From Pseudomonadota bacterium (lineage in GTDB: Bacteria; Myxococcota; Myxococcia; Myxococcales; Anaeromyxobacteraceae): a stretch of 8,463 bases of DNA. The stretch is from assembly GCA_023419875.1 (NCBI GenBank), contig JAEZXM010000124.1, positions 1 through 8,463 on the forward strand. Direction: 5' to 3'. Numbering within the stretch: position 1 is the stretch's first letter; every line of letters starts with the position of its first letter. The notes below the pieces were generated by a model that saw only the letters and a program-made list of their open reading frames with translations, did no database searches and was not told where the DNA came from. Positions 1 to 8,463 of this stretch are shown piece by piece. A program made the position numbers and the translations under genes.

Positions 1-341
1 GGGTCCGCTGCCGGCGCGGCCGGCGCAGGACGTGCGACCGGCACGGCGCCTCCGGGCACCGGCCCCGAGCCGAACGGCGAGCTCGGGGCGGCCTGCGCAG
101 CTGCGCCCTCCTCTACCTCGGCGATGACGTCGCCCACGGCGACCGTGTCGCCGGTCGCCCGGAGCACCTTCCTCAGCACTCCGGCCGCGGGAGCGGGGAC
201 CGCCACCGTGGCCTTCTCGCTCTCCACCTCCACGAGCGGCTCGTCGACCTGGACCGGGTCGCCCTCCTTCTTGAGCCAGGCGCCGATGGTGGCCTGGGTG
301 ATGGATTCGCCGAGCGAAGGGACCTTGAGCTGGACGGGCAT
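1..341 (-). CDS. sucB: Dihydrolipoamide succinyltransferase (E2 of 2-oxoglutarate dehydrogenase), N-terminal part, cut by window edge
   Basis: E2 core of the cytoplasmic 2-oxoglutarate dehydrogenase complex: it accepts the succinyl group from E1 on a lipoyl-lysine and transfers it to CoA in the TCA cycle. Only about 113 N-terminal residues are visible; the E3-binding and catalytic acyltransferase domains lie beyond the left edge. The protein begins MPVQLKVPSLGESITQATIG, the classic start of an E2 lipoyl domain. The lipoyl attachment site is in VESEKATV, with Lys at residue 43, and the second half of the fold reads GVLRKVLRATGDTVAVGDVI. After about residue 82 an Ala/Pro/Gly-rich flexible linker begins. 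A clear AGGAG ribosome binding site lies at 351-355 on the minus strand, 9 bases before the ATG. The start is 19 bases after the sucA stop, so the two genes are almost certainly cotranscribed. The E1 neighbour makes the 2-oxoglutarate complex far more likely than the pyruvate or branched-chain complex. Confidence 0.95.
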   Translation of the reverse strand, partial: MPVQLKVPSLGESITQATIGAWLKKEGDPVQVDEPLVEVESEKATVAVPAPAAGVLRKVLRATGDTVAVGDVIAEVEEGAAAQAAPSSPFGSGPVPGGAVPVARPAPAAPAAD

Positions 342-360
342 GGATGTTGGCTCCTGGACT

Positions 361-3260
<2,900 letters not shown>

Positions 3261-3267
<7 letters not shown>

Positions 3268-4442
3268 GCGGAAAGAAGTTTAACGGGCCAGCCGGCCAGG
3301 TCAGGGATTCCGCGCCAGGCCCGCCCTGGCTGGCCCCCGACAGACTCGCGCCCGCGTGCTGGCATGAGGCCGGCGACCAGACGAAGGCGGATGCCGCCCT
3401 GGCCCTCGCTCGCCAGGGGCACGGGCTCCTGTATCGCGGGGGGTACAACGGGGCGCGGCAGCTCTTGGCGGCCATGGGGAGGAGACTGCGTCTACACCCT
3501 CTGGGGTCTCGCCACGATCAATTCACGAAACGTGAAAATGACTCTGGGTCCGGAGAAAAGGCAGTGCTTGCCAGGGCTTTCGCCGCAACCCGCGCCCTCG
3601 CCCGCCTCGAGCACGACGTCCTCTCCAAGCTCTGCGTCCCGTTCGGGACCGAGTACCGGCTCGAGCTCGCCCGCGCGCCCGACGTGCGCGCCGCCTGCGA
3701 GGAGGCGCTTGGGCCCTCGCAGGGCCCCGGTGCCCTTCCGCTCCGCGATCTGCTCGGCCTCATCGGCTCCCACGAGTGGCGGCGGAAGGGCGTCCACGTG
3801 CCCGCGCTCGGCGCCCGCGTACACCCGCATCACGGCGTCTACGCGCCGGTCCGCGGCGAGTACGTCGACCTCGTCGCGCGCGCGGCCGAGACCTGGCCCG
3901 TCGCCGGCAAGCGCGCCCTCGACCTCGGCACGGGCACGGGCGTCCTCGCCTTCGTCCTTGCACGGCGCGGCGCGCGCGTCGTCGCCACCGACCTCGAGCC
4001 CCGCGCGATCGCCTGCGCCCGTGAGAACGCCGCCCGCCTCGGCCTCGCCGACGCGGTCGAGGTCCGCGAGGCCGACCTCTACCCGGGTGGCACGGCCGAG
4101 CTCGTCGTCTCGAACCCGCCCTGGCTCCCGGCCGACGCGCACTCGCCGCTCGACCGCGCCGTGTACGACCCGGGCGGCGTCTTCCTCGCGCGGCTCGTCG
4201 CCGGGATCCCCGCGGCGCTGGTCGCCGGCGGGGAGGCGTGGATCGTCATCTCCGATCTCGCGGAGCGGCTCGGGCTCCGTCCGGAGGGGCACCTCGAACG
4301 GCTCGCGGCGGAGGCGGGCCTCCGCGTCGCGGCGACGCTCGAGGCGCGCCCGGCGCACCCTCGTGCGCGCGACCGCGAGGACCCGCTCCACGCGGCGCGC
4401 GCAGCGGAGGTCGTGCGGCTCGTCCGGCTCGTCCGGGATTGA
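3261..4442 (+). CDS. Class I SAM-dependent methyltransferase, NPPW type (release-factor methylase-like fold)
   Basis: Predicted cytoplasmic SAM-dependent methyltransferase; substrate unknown. The SAM-binding loop is DLGTGTGVLA (221-230), the acidic ribose-binding residue is Asp244 in VVATDLEPRA, and the catalytic-loop motif is VVSNPPWLPA (282-291). NPPW resembles the NPPY of PrmC/HemK glutamine methylases, so amide-nitrogen methylation is possible but not shown. Residues 138-150 (RAPDVRAACEEAL), 168-180 (IGSHEWRRKGVHV) and 188-200 (HPHHGVYAPVRGE) match a proteobacterial family usually annotated only as a methyltransferase. The N-terminal segment ADAALALARQGHGLLYRGGY (43-62) and ARQLLAAMGRRL also match that family, so coding must begin upstream of about 3390. 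The ATG at 3261 is the only ATG, GTG or TTG in frame there, which makes the gene overlap sucA head to head by 7 bases. A GGGGAG at 3244-3249 could serve as ribosome binding site, with a rather long 11-base spacing. The linker at residues 84-100 is encoded by unusually AT-rich DNA. A later start at ATG 3474 is possible but would remove conserved residues. Confidence 0.85.
3522..3536. repeat. Perfect inverted repeat TTCACG-AAA-CGTGAA inside the methyltransferase gene
   Basis: Two 6-base arms separated by three A residues form an exact inverted repeat. It sits in a 50-base stretch (3511-3560) with 24 G/C bases, about 48%, in an otherwise very GC-rich window. It encodes Phe-Thr-Lys-Arg-Glu (residues 88-92) in the poorly conserved linker of the methyltransferase. 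It lies about 255 bases upstream of the divergent sucA start, so it could be an operator for a sucA promoter placed within this gene. I could not identify convincing -35/-10 boxes, and the regulatory reading is inference. Confidence 0.4.
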
Positions 4443-4463
4443 GCGCGGCGACCGATGCGCGCC

Positions 4464-4868
4464 CTACTGCTTCACCTCGCCCTGGTCCCCCCGCTCCCTC
4501 TCCGCCACCAGCTCGCCGATCTCGCGGAGCACCAGGGCCTCGTCGCCGATGTTGAACTCGAGGATCCGACGGATGTGCTGCACCGATTCGAGGTCGAGCT
4601 CGCCGCAGCGGACGCCGACCTGGTTGCCGCTCTGGTGCGCCACCTCGCCGCCCATCCGGATCCGGGCTTCGCCCGAGGGATCGAGATCGATCGTCACCGC
4701 GCAGGCGCTGCCGGCGAGCGGTGGGGCGCCCGACGCGAGCTCCACGAGCGCGCCCCTCAGCGAGACGTTCACGAGCGAGCAGGGCAGCTTCTCGCCCCGG
4801 ACCTCGAGGAGCGCCGGGACGTTGAAGGGGATCCGGGTGAACCGGCGATGCTTCGGCTCCTCCGCCAT
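4464..4868 (-). CDS. PilZ-domain protein, likely cyclic-di-GMP receptor
   Basis: A 134-residue single-domain protein. The N-terminal RRFTR (residues 8-12) fits the RxxxR cyclic-di-GMP-binding arm, and NVSLRG (34-39) fits the (D/N)xSxxG motif on the first barrel strand. The barrel continues through RIRMGGEVAHQSGNQVGVRC. The C-terminal part (LDLESVQHIRRILEFNIGDE) is a helical tail seen in a recognisable subgroup of small PilZ proteins. Both ligand-binding motifs are intact, so binding of cyclic-di-GMP is expected from the family. The process controlled (motility, adhesion, exopolysaccharide) cannot be told from here. There is no signal peptide or membrane segment, so it should be cytoplasmic. 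A strong GGGAGGA ribosome binding site (4873-4879, minus strand) supports the ATG at 4868. It lies 108 bases downstream of the Acg-type flavoprotein gene on the same strand, so cotranscription is possible but not assured. Its stop converges on the methyltransferase stop, 21 bases away. Confidence 0.92.
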   Translation of the reverse strand: MAEEPKHRRFTRIPFNVPALLEVRGEKLPCSLVNVSLRGALVELASGAPPLAGSACAVTIDLDPSGEARIRMGGEVAHQSGNQVGVRCGELDLESVQHIRRILEFNIGDEALVLREIGELVAERERGDQGEVKQ

Positions 4869-4976
4869 GGCGTCCTCCCGGCTGCGCTCCCCGCGGATCG
4901 GGAAAGGCCGCTCCTCGACCGCGGCAAGGCATCCTACCGTGCGCGAAACGCGCGGCGATAGGCCGGTCGCCCGGAA
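4869..4976. other. Intergenic spacer between flavoprotein and PilZ genes, with a small GCGCG-AAA-CGCGC inverted repeat
   Basis: This 108-base spacer lies between two minus-strand genes. It holds an exact inverted repeat at 4941-4953 with 5-base arms and an AAA centre. The repeat lies 23 bases past the stop of the upstream flavoprotein gene. No T-run follows it on the minus strand, so it is at best a weak terminator hairpin; it could instead be an operator for the PilZ gene. A TAGGAT on the minus strand just past the repeat could be a -10 box, but I see no matching -35. Confidence 0.35.
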
Positions 4977-6101
4977 TCAGCCGGGACCAGGGGCTTCGGG
5001 CTGGGTACCGGGGCGGAACGCGTGAACGTCCGGGCGCCCCCGCAAGACCAGGGACCGCGCGGGGCGTGCGCGCGCCTGGAAGCGCCGGAGGACGTCCTCC
5101 ACAGGACGGCGCGGCGTGGGCGGCGTCTCCAGCCCGTACCCGAGCCGGATCATGATCTGGGGCAGGCCCGCCTCGCCGATCGCGTCGCGAAGCCGGGGCC
5201 GCAGCTCCGGCACCTCGATCGCCTGGTTCAGGTACGAGGCGGTGAGGCCGGCGGCGGTCGCGCGGAGCAGCACGCGCTCGAGCGCCTCGCCCGCGGCGAC
5301 CCAGTCCTCCTTGCCGTCACGGGGCGTCGAGAGGACGAGGAGCGCGCGCGACGCCCGGGCACGGCGGCGATCGCGCTCGGCCTCGATCCGGGCCGGGTTG
5401 CGGAAGCGGAAGACGAGCGGCTGGAGGAAGGCGGCGAGATCGGAGAGCCCTTGCGCGGCGGCCGGCATGCCGTCGCGGCGGTTGCTGCCGTTGCCGTGCG
5501 TCCAGGCCGAGAACTCCGCCCGCCAGCGCGGGTTGGACCACTGGATCCGGTCGCCCTCGCCCACGAGCTCCGCCACGAGCGGGCGCTGGTGCTCCTCCAC
5601 CGGACGGAGTGAGACCCCCTCGCGCCGCGCGTCGCGCACGAGCTGCGCGACGAGCCCCTCCGGCGGCTCCCGGCCGTCGAGCGGGAGCCGGTTGGTCCGC
5701 CGGCGGGGGATGGCCTGGAACAGCTCCTCCACCTCCGGCTGGATCGGCTGGCGCTCCTCGAGCCGGACGCGCGCGACGAGGCCGTCGCGGCGGTGTCCGG
5801 GCGGGATCTCGACGGTGGTGGCCCAGCCGAAGTGCCCCGAGGCGACGACGAGGTTCGCGAGCGCCCCACCGCACGAGATGATCAGCTCGCGACCGTCCGG
5901 GTCCGTCACCGGCAGTGCGCGGGTCCGATCGGCGTACACCACGGCCTCGTCGCCCTCGATCTCGAAGAGCCAGGGCTGCGTGTTGTGCCTCGACGGCGCG
6001 AGCAGCGCCCAGCGGAGCAGCTCGCGCAGGCGGCTGGCCGGGTCCCGCGGGGGTTCCGCAAGAGCCAGCTCCGCCGGCCCAACGGTCGGCTCGTACGTCA
6101 T
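4977..6101 (-). CDS. Acg-type nitroreductase-family FMN oxidoreductase-like protein
   Basis: A 374-residue protein of the Acg-like branch of the nitroreductase superfamily, in which two nitroreductase-like halves are fused in one chain. The first half has WALLAPSRHNTQPWLFEI (31-48), the family's hallmark phosphate-binding segment, and IISCGGALANLVVAS (74-88). A middle RRRTNRLPL (133-141) matches the conserved R-x-(T)-(N/D)-R linker. The second half has DWVAAGEALERVLLRATAAG (266-285), SYLNQAIEVPELRPRL and PQIMIRLGYG (314-323), and ends at TPRRPVEDVL (329-338). About 36 Arg/Pro-rich residues follow and look like a disordered tail. Family members bind FMN, but their physiological reaction is poorly defined; mycobacterial relatives belong to the dormancy response and may not reduce nitro compounds. 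There is no signal peptide. The ATG at 6101 has a weak GGGGA about 6 bases upstream. It is divergent from the CNNM gene across 150 bases and lies upstream of the PilZ gene on the same strand. Confidence 0.88.
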   Translation of the reverse strand: MTYEPTVGPAELALAEPPRDPASRLRELLRWALLAPSRHNTQPWLFEIEGDEAVVYADRTRALPVTDPDGRELIISCGGALANLVVASGHFGWATTVEIPPGHRRDGLVARVRLEERQPIQPEVEELFQAIPRRRTNRLPLDGREPPEGLVAQLVRDARREGVSLRPVEEHQRPLVAELVGEGDRIQWSNPRWRAEFSAWTHGNGSNRRDGMPAAAQGLSDLAAFLQPLVFRFRNPARIEAERDRRRARASRALLVLSTPRDGKEDWVAAGEALERVLLRATAAGLTASYLNQAIEVPELRPRLRDAIGEAGLPQIMIRLGYGLETPPTPRRPVEDVLRRFQARARPARSLVLRGRPDVHAFRPGTQPEAPGPG

Positions 6102-6251
6102 GATCTATCCCCGGGCAGGGCGTGCACCTTCCACGCCGCGTGTGAGGTAGATCTCGGGGCGCTTCCACGGGAGTCTCCCCTCGGGGATCCCCGAGCCCGG
6201 GCCCCGCGCCCGAGCCGGAGGGAAGACCGCCCGCCTCGCCTCGAGGACCGC
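6102..6251. promoter_or_regulatory. Divergent intergenic region between flavoprotein and CNNM genes
   Basis: Both flanking genes start outward from this 150-base region, so it should hold both promoters. It contains a perfect 16-base palindrome at 6180-6195 and a shorter inverted repeat, CACGC-C-GCGTG, at 6132-6142. A TAGATC at 6148-6153 is the only -10-like box on the plus strand, without a good -35 at proper distance. I cannot call exact promoters. Confidence 0.5.
6180..6195. repeat. Perfect 16-base palindrome CTCGGGGATCCCCGAG
   Basis: The 16 bases equal their own reverse complement with no spacer. The palindrome lies 56 bases before the CNNM start codon and 78 bases from the flavoprotein start, inside the divergent promoter region, which is a usual place for an operator bound by a dimeric regulator. 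The GC-rich background raises the chance of short palindromes, but eight matching pairs in a 150-base spacer is still notable. No regulator gene is adjacent. Confidence 0.5.
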
Positions 6252-7565
6252 ATGCCCGACCTCCTGCTCCAGTTCGCCGTCGTCCTCGCCCTGGTCCTCG
6301 CGAACGGGGTGTTCGCCGGCTCGGAGATCGCCGTCATCTCGCTCCGGCGGAGCCGGATCGCCCAGCTCGTGGACGAGCGGCGGGCGGGCGCTCGCGCGCT
6401 CCAGCACCTCCGGGACGCGCCGGAGCCGTTCATCGCCACCGTGCAGACCGGCATCACGGTCGTCGGCGCCACCGCCGGCGCGTTCGGCGGCGCCGAGCTC
6501 GCCGGCCGCCTCACGCCCGTGGTGGCGGCGATCCCGGTTCTCGCCCCCTGGGCGGAGAGCATCGCCTTCACCCTCGTCGTCGCCATCGTCGCGTACCTGT
6601 CGCTCGTCCTCGGCGAGCTCGTGCCCAAGTCGCTCGCGCTGCGCGGGGCGGAGCGGTACGCGCTCCTCGTGAGCGGACCGCTCCTCCTGCTCTCGCAGAT
6701 CGCCCGCCCGCTCATCTGGCTCCTCACCCGCAGCTCCAACCTCGTCCTCCGGCCGTTCGGCGACCGGACCACGTTCACCGAGACGCGGCTCTCGGCGGAG
6801 GAGCTCGAGCAGCTCGTCGAGGAGGCCGGGAAGAGCGGGTCGATCGACCCGCCCACCGCCGAGATCGCCTCACGCGCGCTCGCCTTCCGCGAGCTCACCG
6901 CGGCCGACGTGATGGTGCCCCGGAACCGGATCGTCGCCCTGCCGCTCGACGCCCCCCAGGAAGATCTGAAGCGCCTCCTCCTCGAGGAGGGCCGCTCCCG
7001 CATGCCCGTGTACTCGGGCTCGCTCGACGAGATCGTCGGCTACGCGATGGCCAAGGACCTCGCCGCCATGGCCTGGGACCGCCACCTCATCGTCCTCGCC
7101 GACCTGCTCCGGCCCGTCCGCTTCGTGCCCGAGACCGCCCGGGCGGTGCAGGTGCTGCGGGACATGCAGCGTGACCGGCAGCAGCTCGCGGTGGTGGTGG
7201 ACGAGCACGGCGGCGTGTCGGGCCTCGTCACGCTCGAGGACCTGGTGGAGGAGCTCGTCGGGGACATCCTGGGCGAGGCCGAGGAGCCCCAGGATGCGAT
7301 CCGCAAGGAGCCTTCCGGCGCGGCCGTCGTCCGCGGCGACGTCCCGGTGCGCGACGCCAACCGCGCGCTGGAGATCTACCTGCCCGAGGGCGAGGACTAC
7401 ACGACGGTGGCCGGCCTGTGCGTGAGCCTCGCCGGCGCCGTGCCGGAGCGCGGGACCCGGCTCCGCCTCACCGACGGGACGCTGCTCGAGGTGCTGGAGG
7501 CGTCGCCGCGCGTCGTGAGGCGGGTGCGGATCACGCCGCCCCAACCGCCATCGTCGCAGCCTTGA
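6252..7565 (+). CDS. CNNM/CBS/CorC_HlyC-domain inner-membrane protein (hemolysin-like, cation or polyamine transport family)
   Basis: A 437-residue integral membrane protein with the standard three-part family layout. The CNNM (DUF21) membrane domain covers about 1-175, with hydrophobic segments near 4-22, 60-80, 102-124 and 136-160. It includes ANGVFAGSEIAVISLRRSR (17-35) and GELVPKSLALR (121-131). A CBS pair follows: CBS1 from VMVPRNRIVAL (220-230) through GRSRMPVYSGSLDEIVGYAM, and CBS2 from about 285 through VVVDEHGGVSGLVTLEDLVE (314-333). The C-terminal CorC_HlyC domain is about 352-427. CorB-like relatives move Mg2+ and the YtfL/PaeA group affects polyamine export; the sequence alone does not choose, although the overall style and length resemble the YtfL-type group. 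The old label hemolysin is historical. The ATG at 6252 is chosen because the first membrane helix begins directly after it and GAGGA lies at 6243-6247. In-frame codons further upstream only oppose the flavoprotein gene. Confidence 0.93.
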   Translation: MPDLLLQFAVVLALVLANGVFAGSEIAVISLRRSRIAQLVDERRAGARALQHLRDAPEPFIATVQTGITVVGATAGAFGGAELAGRLTPVVAAIPVLAPWAESIAFTLVVAIVAYLSLVLGELVPKSLALRGAERYALLVSGPLLLLSQIARPLIWLLTRSSNLVLRPFGDRTTFTETRLSAEELEQLVEEAGKSGSIDPPTAEIASRALAFRELTAADVMVPRNRIVALPLDAPQEDLKRLLLEEGRSRMPVYSGSLDEIVGYAMAKDLAAMAWDRHLIVLADLLRPVRFVPETARAVQVLRDMQRDRQQLAVVVDEHGGVSGLVTLEDLVEELVGDILGEAEEPQDAIRKEPSGAAVVRGDVPVRDANRALEIYLPEGEDYTTVAGLCVSLAGAVPERGTRLRLTDGTLLEVLEASPRVVRRVRITPPQPPSSQP

Positions 7566-7571
7566 TCCGCC

Positions 7572-7634
7572 GGGGTGGGGGCCCCGCACGGCTCAGGGCC
7601 CCGCGCAGCAGGGGTGGGGACCCCGACGGCTCTG
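7572..7634 (+). repeat. Two imperfect direct repeats of about 25 bases in G-rich intergenic DNA
   Basis: Copy 1 (7572-7596) and copy 2 (7611-7634) share GGGGTGGGG(G/A)CCCCG, then a one- or two-base difference, then ACGGCTC(A/T)G. They differ by two substitutions and one single-base gap. Each copy contains GGGG next to CCCC, so each can fold back on itself. They fill most of the spacer between two convergent genes. They look like a duplicated extragenic GC-rich element rather than coding DNA. Confidence 0.6.
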
Positions 7635-7643
7635 CCGGCGGGG

Positions 7644-7660
7644 CGGGGGCGCAGCCCCCG
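7644..7660 (+). terminator. Strong GC hairpin CGGGGGC-GCA-GCCCCCG between convergent genes
   Basis: Seven-base perfect arms surround a GCA loop, 78 bases after the CNNM stop and 9 bases past the SDR stop at 7670. It is well placed to end both convergent transcripts. Only two T residues follow it on the plus strand and none on the minus strand, so it lacks a standard U-tract. It may act as a U-less terminator, an mRNA-end stabiliser or merely a repeat element. Confidence 0.45.
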
Positions 7661-7669
7661 TTCGACAAC

Positions 7670-8463
7670 TCACGCGGCCGGCGCAGGGTCAGCCGCCAGC
7701 GCCCTGAGCGCGTCGGTGTCGGCGGGGAGCTTCCCCGCGGCGATCGCCCAGCGCAGCGTGTCCTTCACCATCTCGTCGAAGGGCCGGATGGAGTAGGCCA
7801 GCTCGGCGCGTGCCTTGTCGGAGGAAGCGAACGTGTAGAGCGCGGCCGCCCGGACGAGGTCCCGGGTGAGCGAGGGGCGGCGCTTCTGCAGGCCGGCGGT
7901 GATCTCCTCGGCCGCCGAGATCGCCATCGCCGCGGAGAAGGGCATCTTGCGAGGCACCGGTACCCCGGAGAGCTCGCACACCCGCGTCACCATCTCGGTG
8001 GTGGTGAGGTTGTGGCTGCCGAGCATGTAGATCTCGCCGGGCCGGCCGCGCTCCAGCGCATCGGCGTGCGCGCGGGCGACGTCGCGCACGTCGCAGAACG
8101 AGGCGCCGCCCTCGACGTACCCGGGGAGCCGGCGGCGTGCGAGGGTGATCACGGTGCCGGCGGAGGAGCCGCGAATGTCCCCGGGACCCAGCACGACCGA
8201 GGGGCGAAGGACCACGAGCGGCAGCCCGCGGGCCGAGAGCGCGAGCGCGCGCCGCTCGCCCTCCAGCTTGGAGGTGAAGTAGGGGATGCCCAGCGACTCG
8301 GCGTTGCCCGCGGTGCGCTCGTCCAGCACCGCCGGGGTGCGGGCGCCGCCCAGCACCGCGGTGGAGGACGTGAACACCGCCCGGGCCACGCCGGCCGCGA
8401 GCGCCTCGCCGAGCACCACCTCGACCGTATCGACGTTCGAGACCCGGAGCTCACCTTCGATCC
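7670..8463 (-). CDS. NAD(P)-dependent epimerase/dehydratase family (extended SDR, dihydroflavonol-reductase-like), 5' end beyond window
   Basis: The C-terminal 263 or so residues of an extended short-chain dehydrogenase/reductase; the reading frame is open through the right edge, so the N-terminal Rossmann GxxGxxG lies outside. Visible landmarks are VFTSSTAVLG (the active-site Ser strand), PYFTSKLEGER with the catalytic YxxxK (Tyr codon at 8279-8281), and VLRPSVVLGPGD. These are followed by SFCDVRDVARAHADALERG and GEIYMLGSHNLTTTEM, typical of the dihydroflavonol-4-reductase/HpnA-like branch. The YxxxK pair and the upstream Ser strand are both present, so an active NAD(P)-dependent oxidoreductase acting on a sugar, sterol or lipid-type substrate is plausible. 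The true substrate is unknown. A GTG at 8417-8419 is not the real start, since family-typical residues (VSNVDTVEVVLGEAL) continue upstream of it. The stop converges on the CNNM gene across 104 bases. Confidence 0.9.
   Translation of the reverse strand, partial: IEGELRVSNVDTVEVVLGEALAAGVARAVFTSSTAVLGGARTPAVLDERTAGNAESLGIPYFTSKLEGERRALALSARGLPLVVLRPSVVLGPGDIRGSSAGTVITLARRRLPGYVEGGASFCDVRDVARAHADALERGRPGEIYMLGSHNLTTTEMVTRVCELSGVPVPRKMPFSAAMAISAAEEITAGLQKRRPSLTRDLVRAAALYTFASSDKARAELAYSIRPFDEMVKDTLRWAIAAGKLPADTDALRALAADPAPAA

Noticed and set aside
3362..3378. Sigma-54-like promoter (TGGCAT followed by GGC)
   Set aside because: Only the GG and GC positions fit; the -12 TTGC element reads CGGC. Such partial matches are frequent in this base composition.
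3492..4391. A 299-codon minus-strand open frame opposite the methyltransferase
   Set aside because: Charged low-complexity translation with no recognisable motif, lying fully antisense to a gene with clear SAM-binding motifs.
4443..4463. Terminator between the convergent methyltransferase and PilZ genes
   Set aside because: The 21-base gap holds two GCGC stretches but no convincing stem with an adjacent T-run.
5793..6251. Possible N-terminal extension of the CNNM protein
   Set aside because: The frame is open upstream to 5793, but this part is antisense to the flavoprotein gene and lacks membrane character. The first membrane helix follows the ATG at 6252, which has a GAGGA ribosome binding site.
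8417..8419. GTG as the start of the right-edge SDR gene
   Set aside because: The frame continues upstream to the window edge with plausible coding sequence, and the Rossmann nucleotide-binding motif is missing from the visible part, so the real start is outside the window.

Overview
The window is very GC-rich, apart from one short island near 3.5 kb, and densely coding, with strong G/C preference at third codon positions. Protein content and base composition suggest a Gram-negative bacterium with a full oxidative TCA cycle, most likely a myxobacterium-like organism such as Anaeromyxobacter. That placement is an inference from composition and protein style, since there is no rRNA or other phylogenetic marker here.

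Left part (1-3267, minus strand): a two-gene 2-oxoglutarate dehydrogenase operon. sucA (E1, 361-3267) is followed 19 bases later by sucB (E2, start at 341), which runs off the left edge after its lipoyl domain and the beginning of its Ala/Pro linker. E1 decarboxylates 2-oxoglutarate and loads the succinyl group onto the lipoyl-lysine of E2.

Middle (3261-4868): a plus-strand class I SAM-dependent methyltransferase of the NPPW type has a start codon overlapping the sucA start head to head by 7 bases. It converges, with a 21-base gap, on a minus-strand PilZ-domain gene (4464-4868), a likely cyclic-di-GMP receptor.

Right-centre (4977-7565): a minus-strand Acg-type nitroreductase-family flavoprotein (4977-6101) is divergent from a plus-strand CNNM/CBS/CorC_HlyC membrane protein (6252-7565). 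The 150-base divergent spacer holds a perfect 16-base palindrome. The CNNM gene converges on a partial minus-strand NAD-dependent epimerase/dehydratase-like SDR (7670 to the right edge) across a G-rich intergenic stretch with an imperfect direct repeat and a strong hairpin.

I see no tRNA, rRNA, CRISPR array, insertion sequence or prophage gene. The genes look like ordinary chromosomal housekeeping and accessory genes, and I do not see an undescribed multi-gene system. The observations most worth a second look are regulatory or structural: the overlapping divergent starts at sucA, a low-GC palindrome island inside the methyltransferase gene, a second palindrome with the same CGAAACG core, the 16-base palindrome, and the G-rich repeat region.
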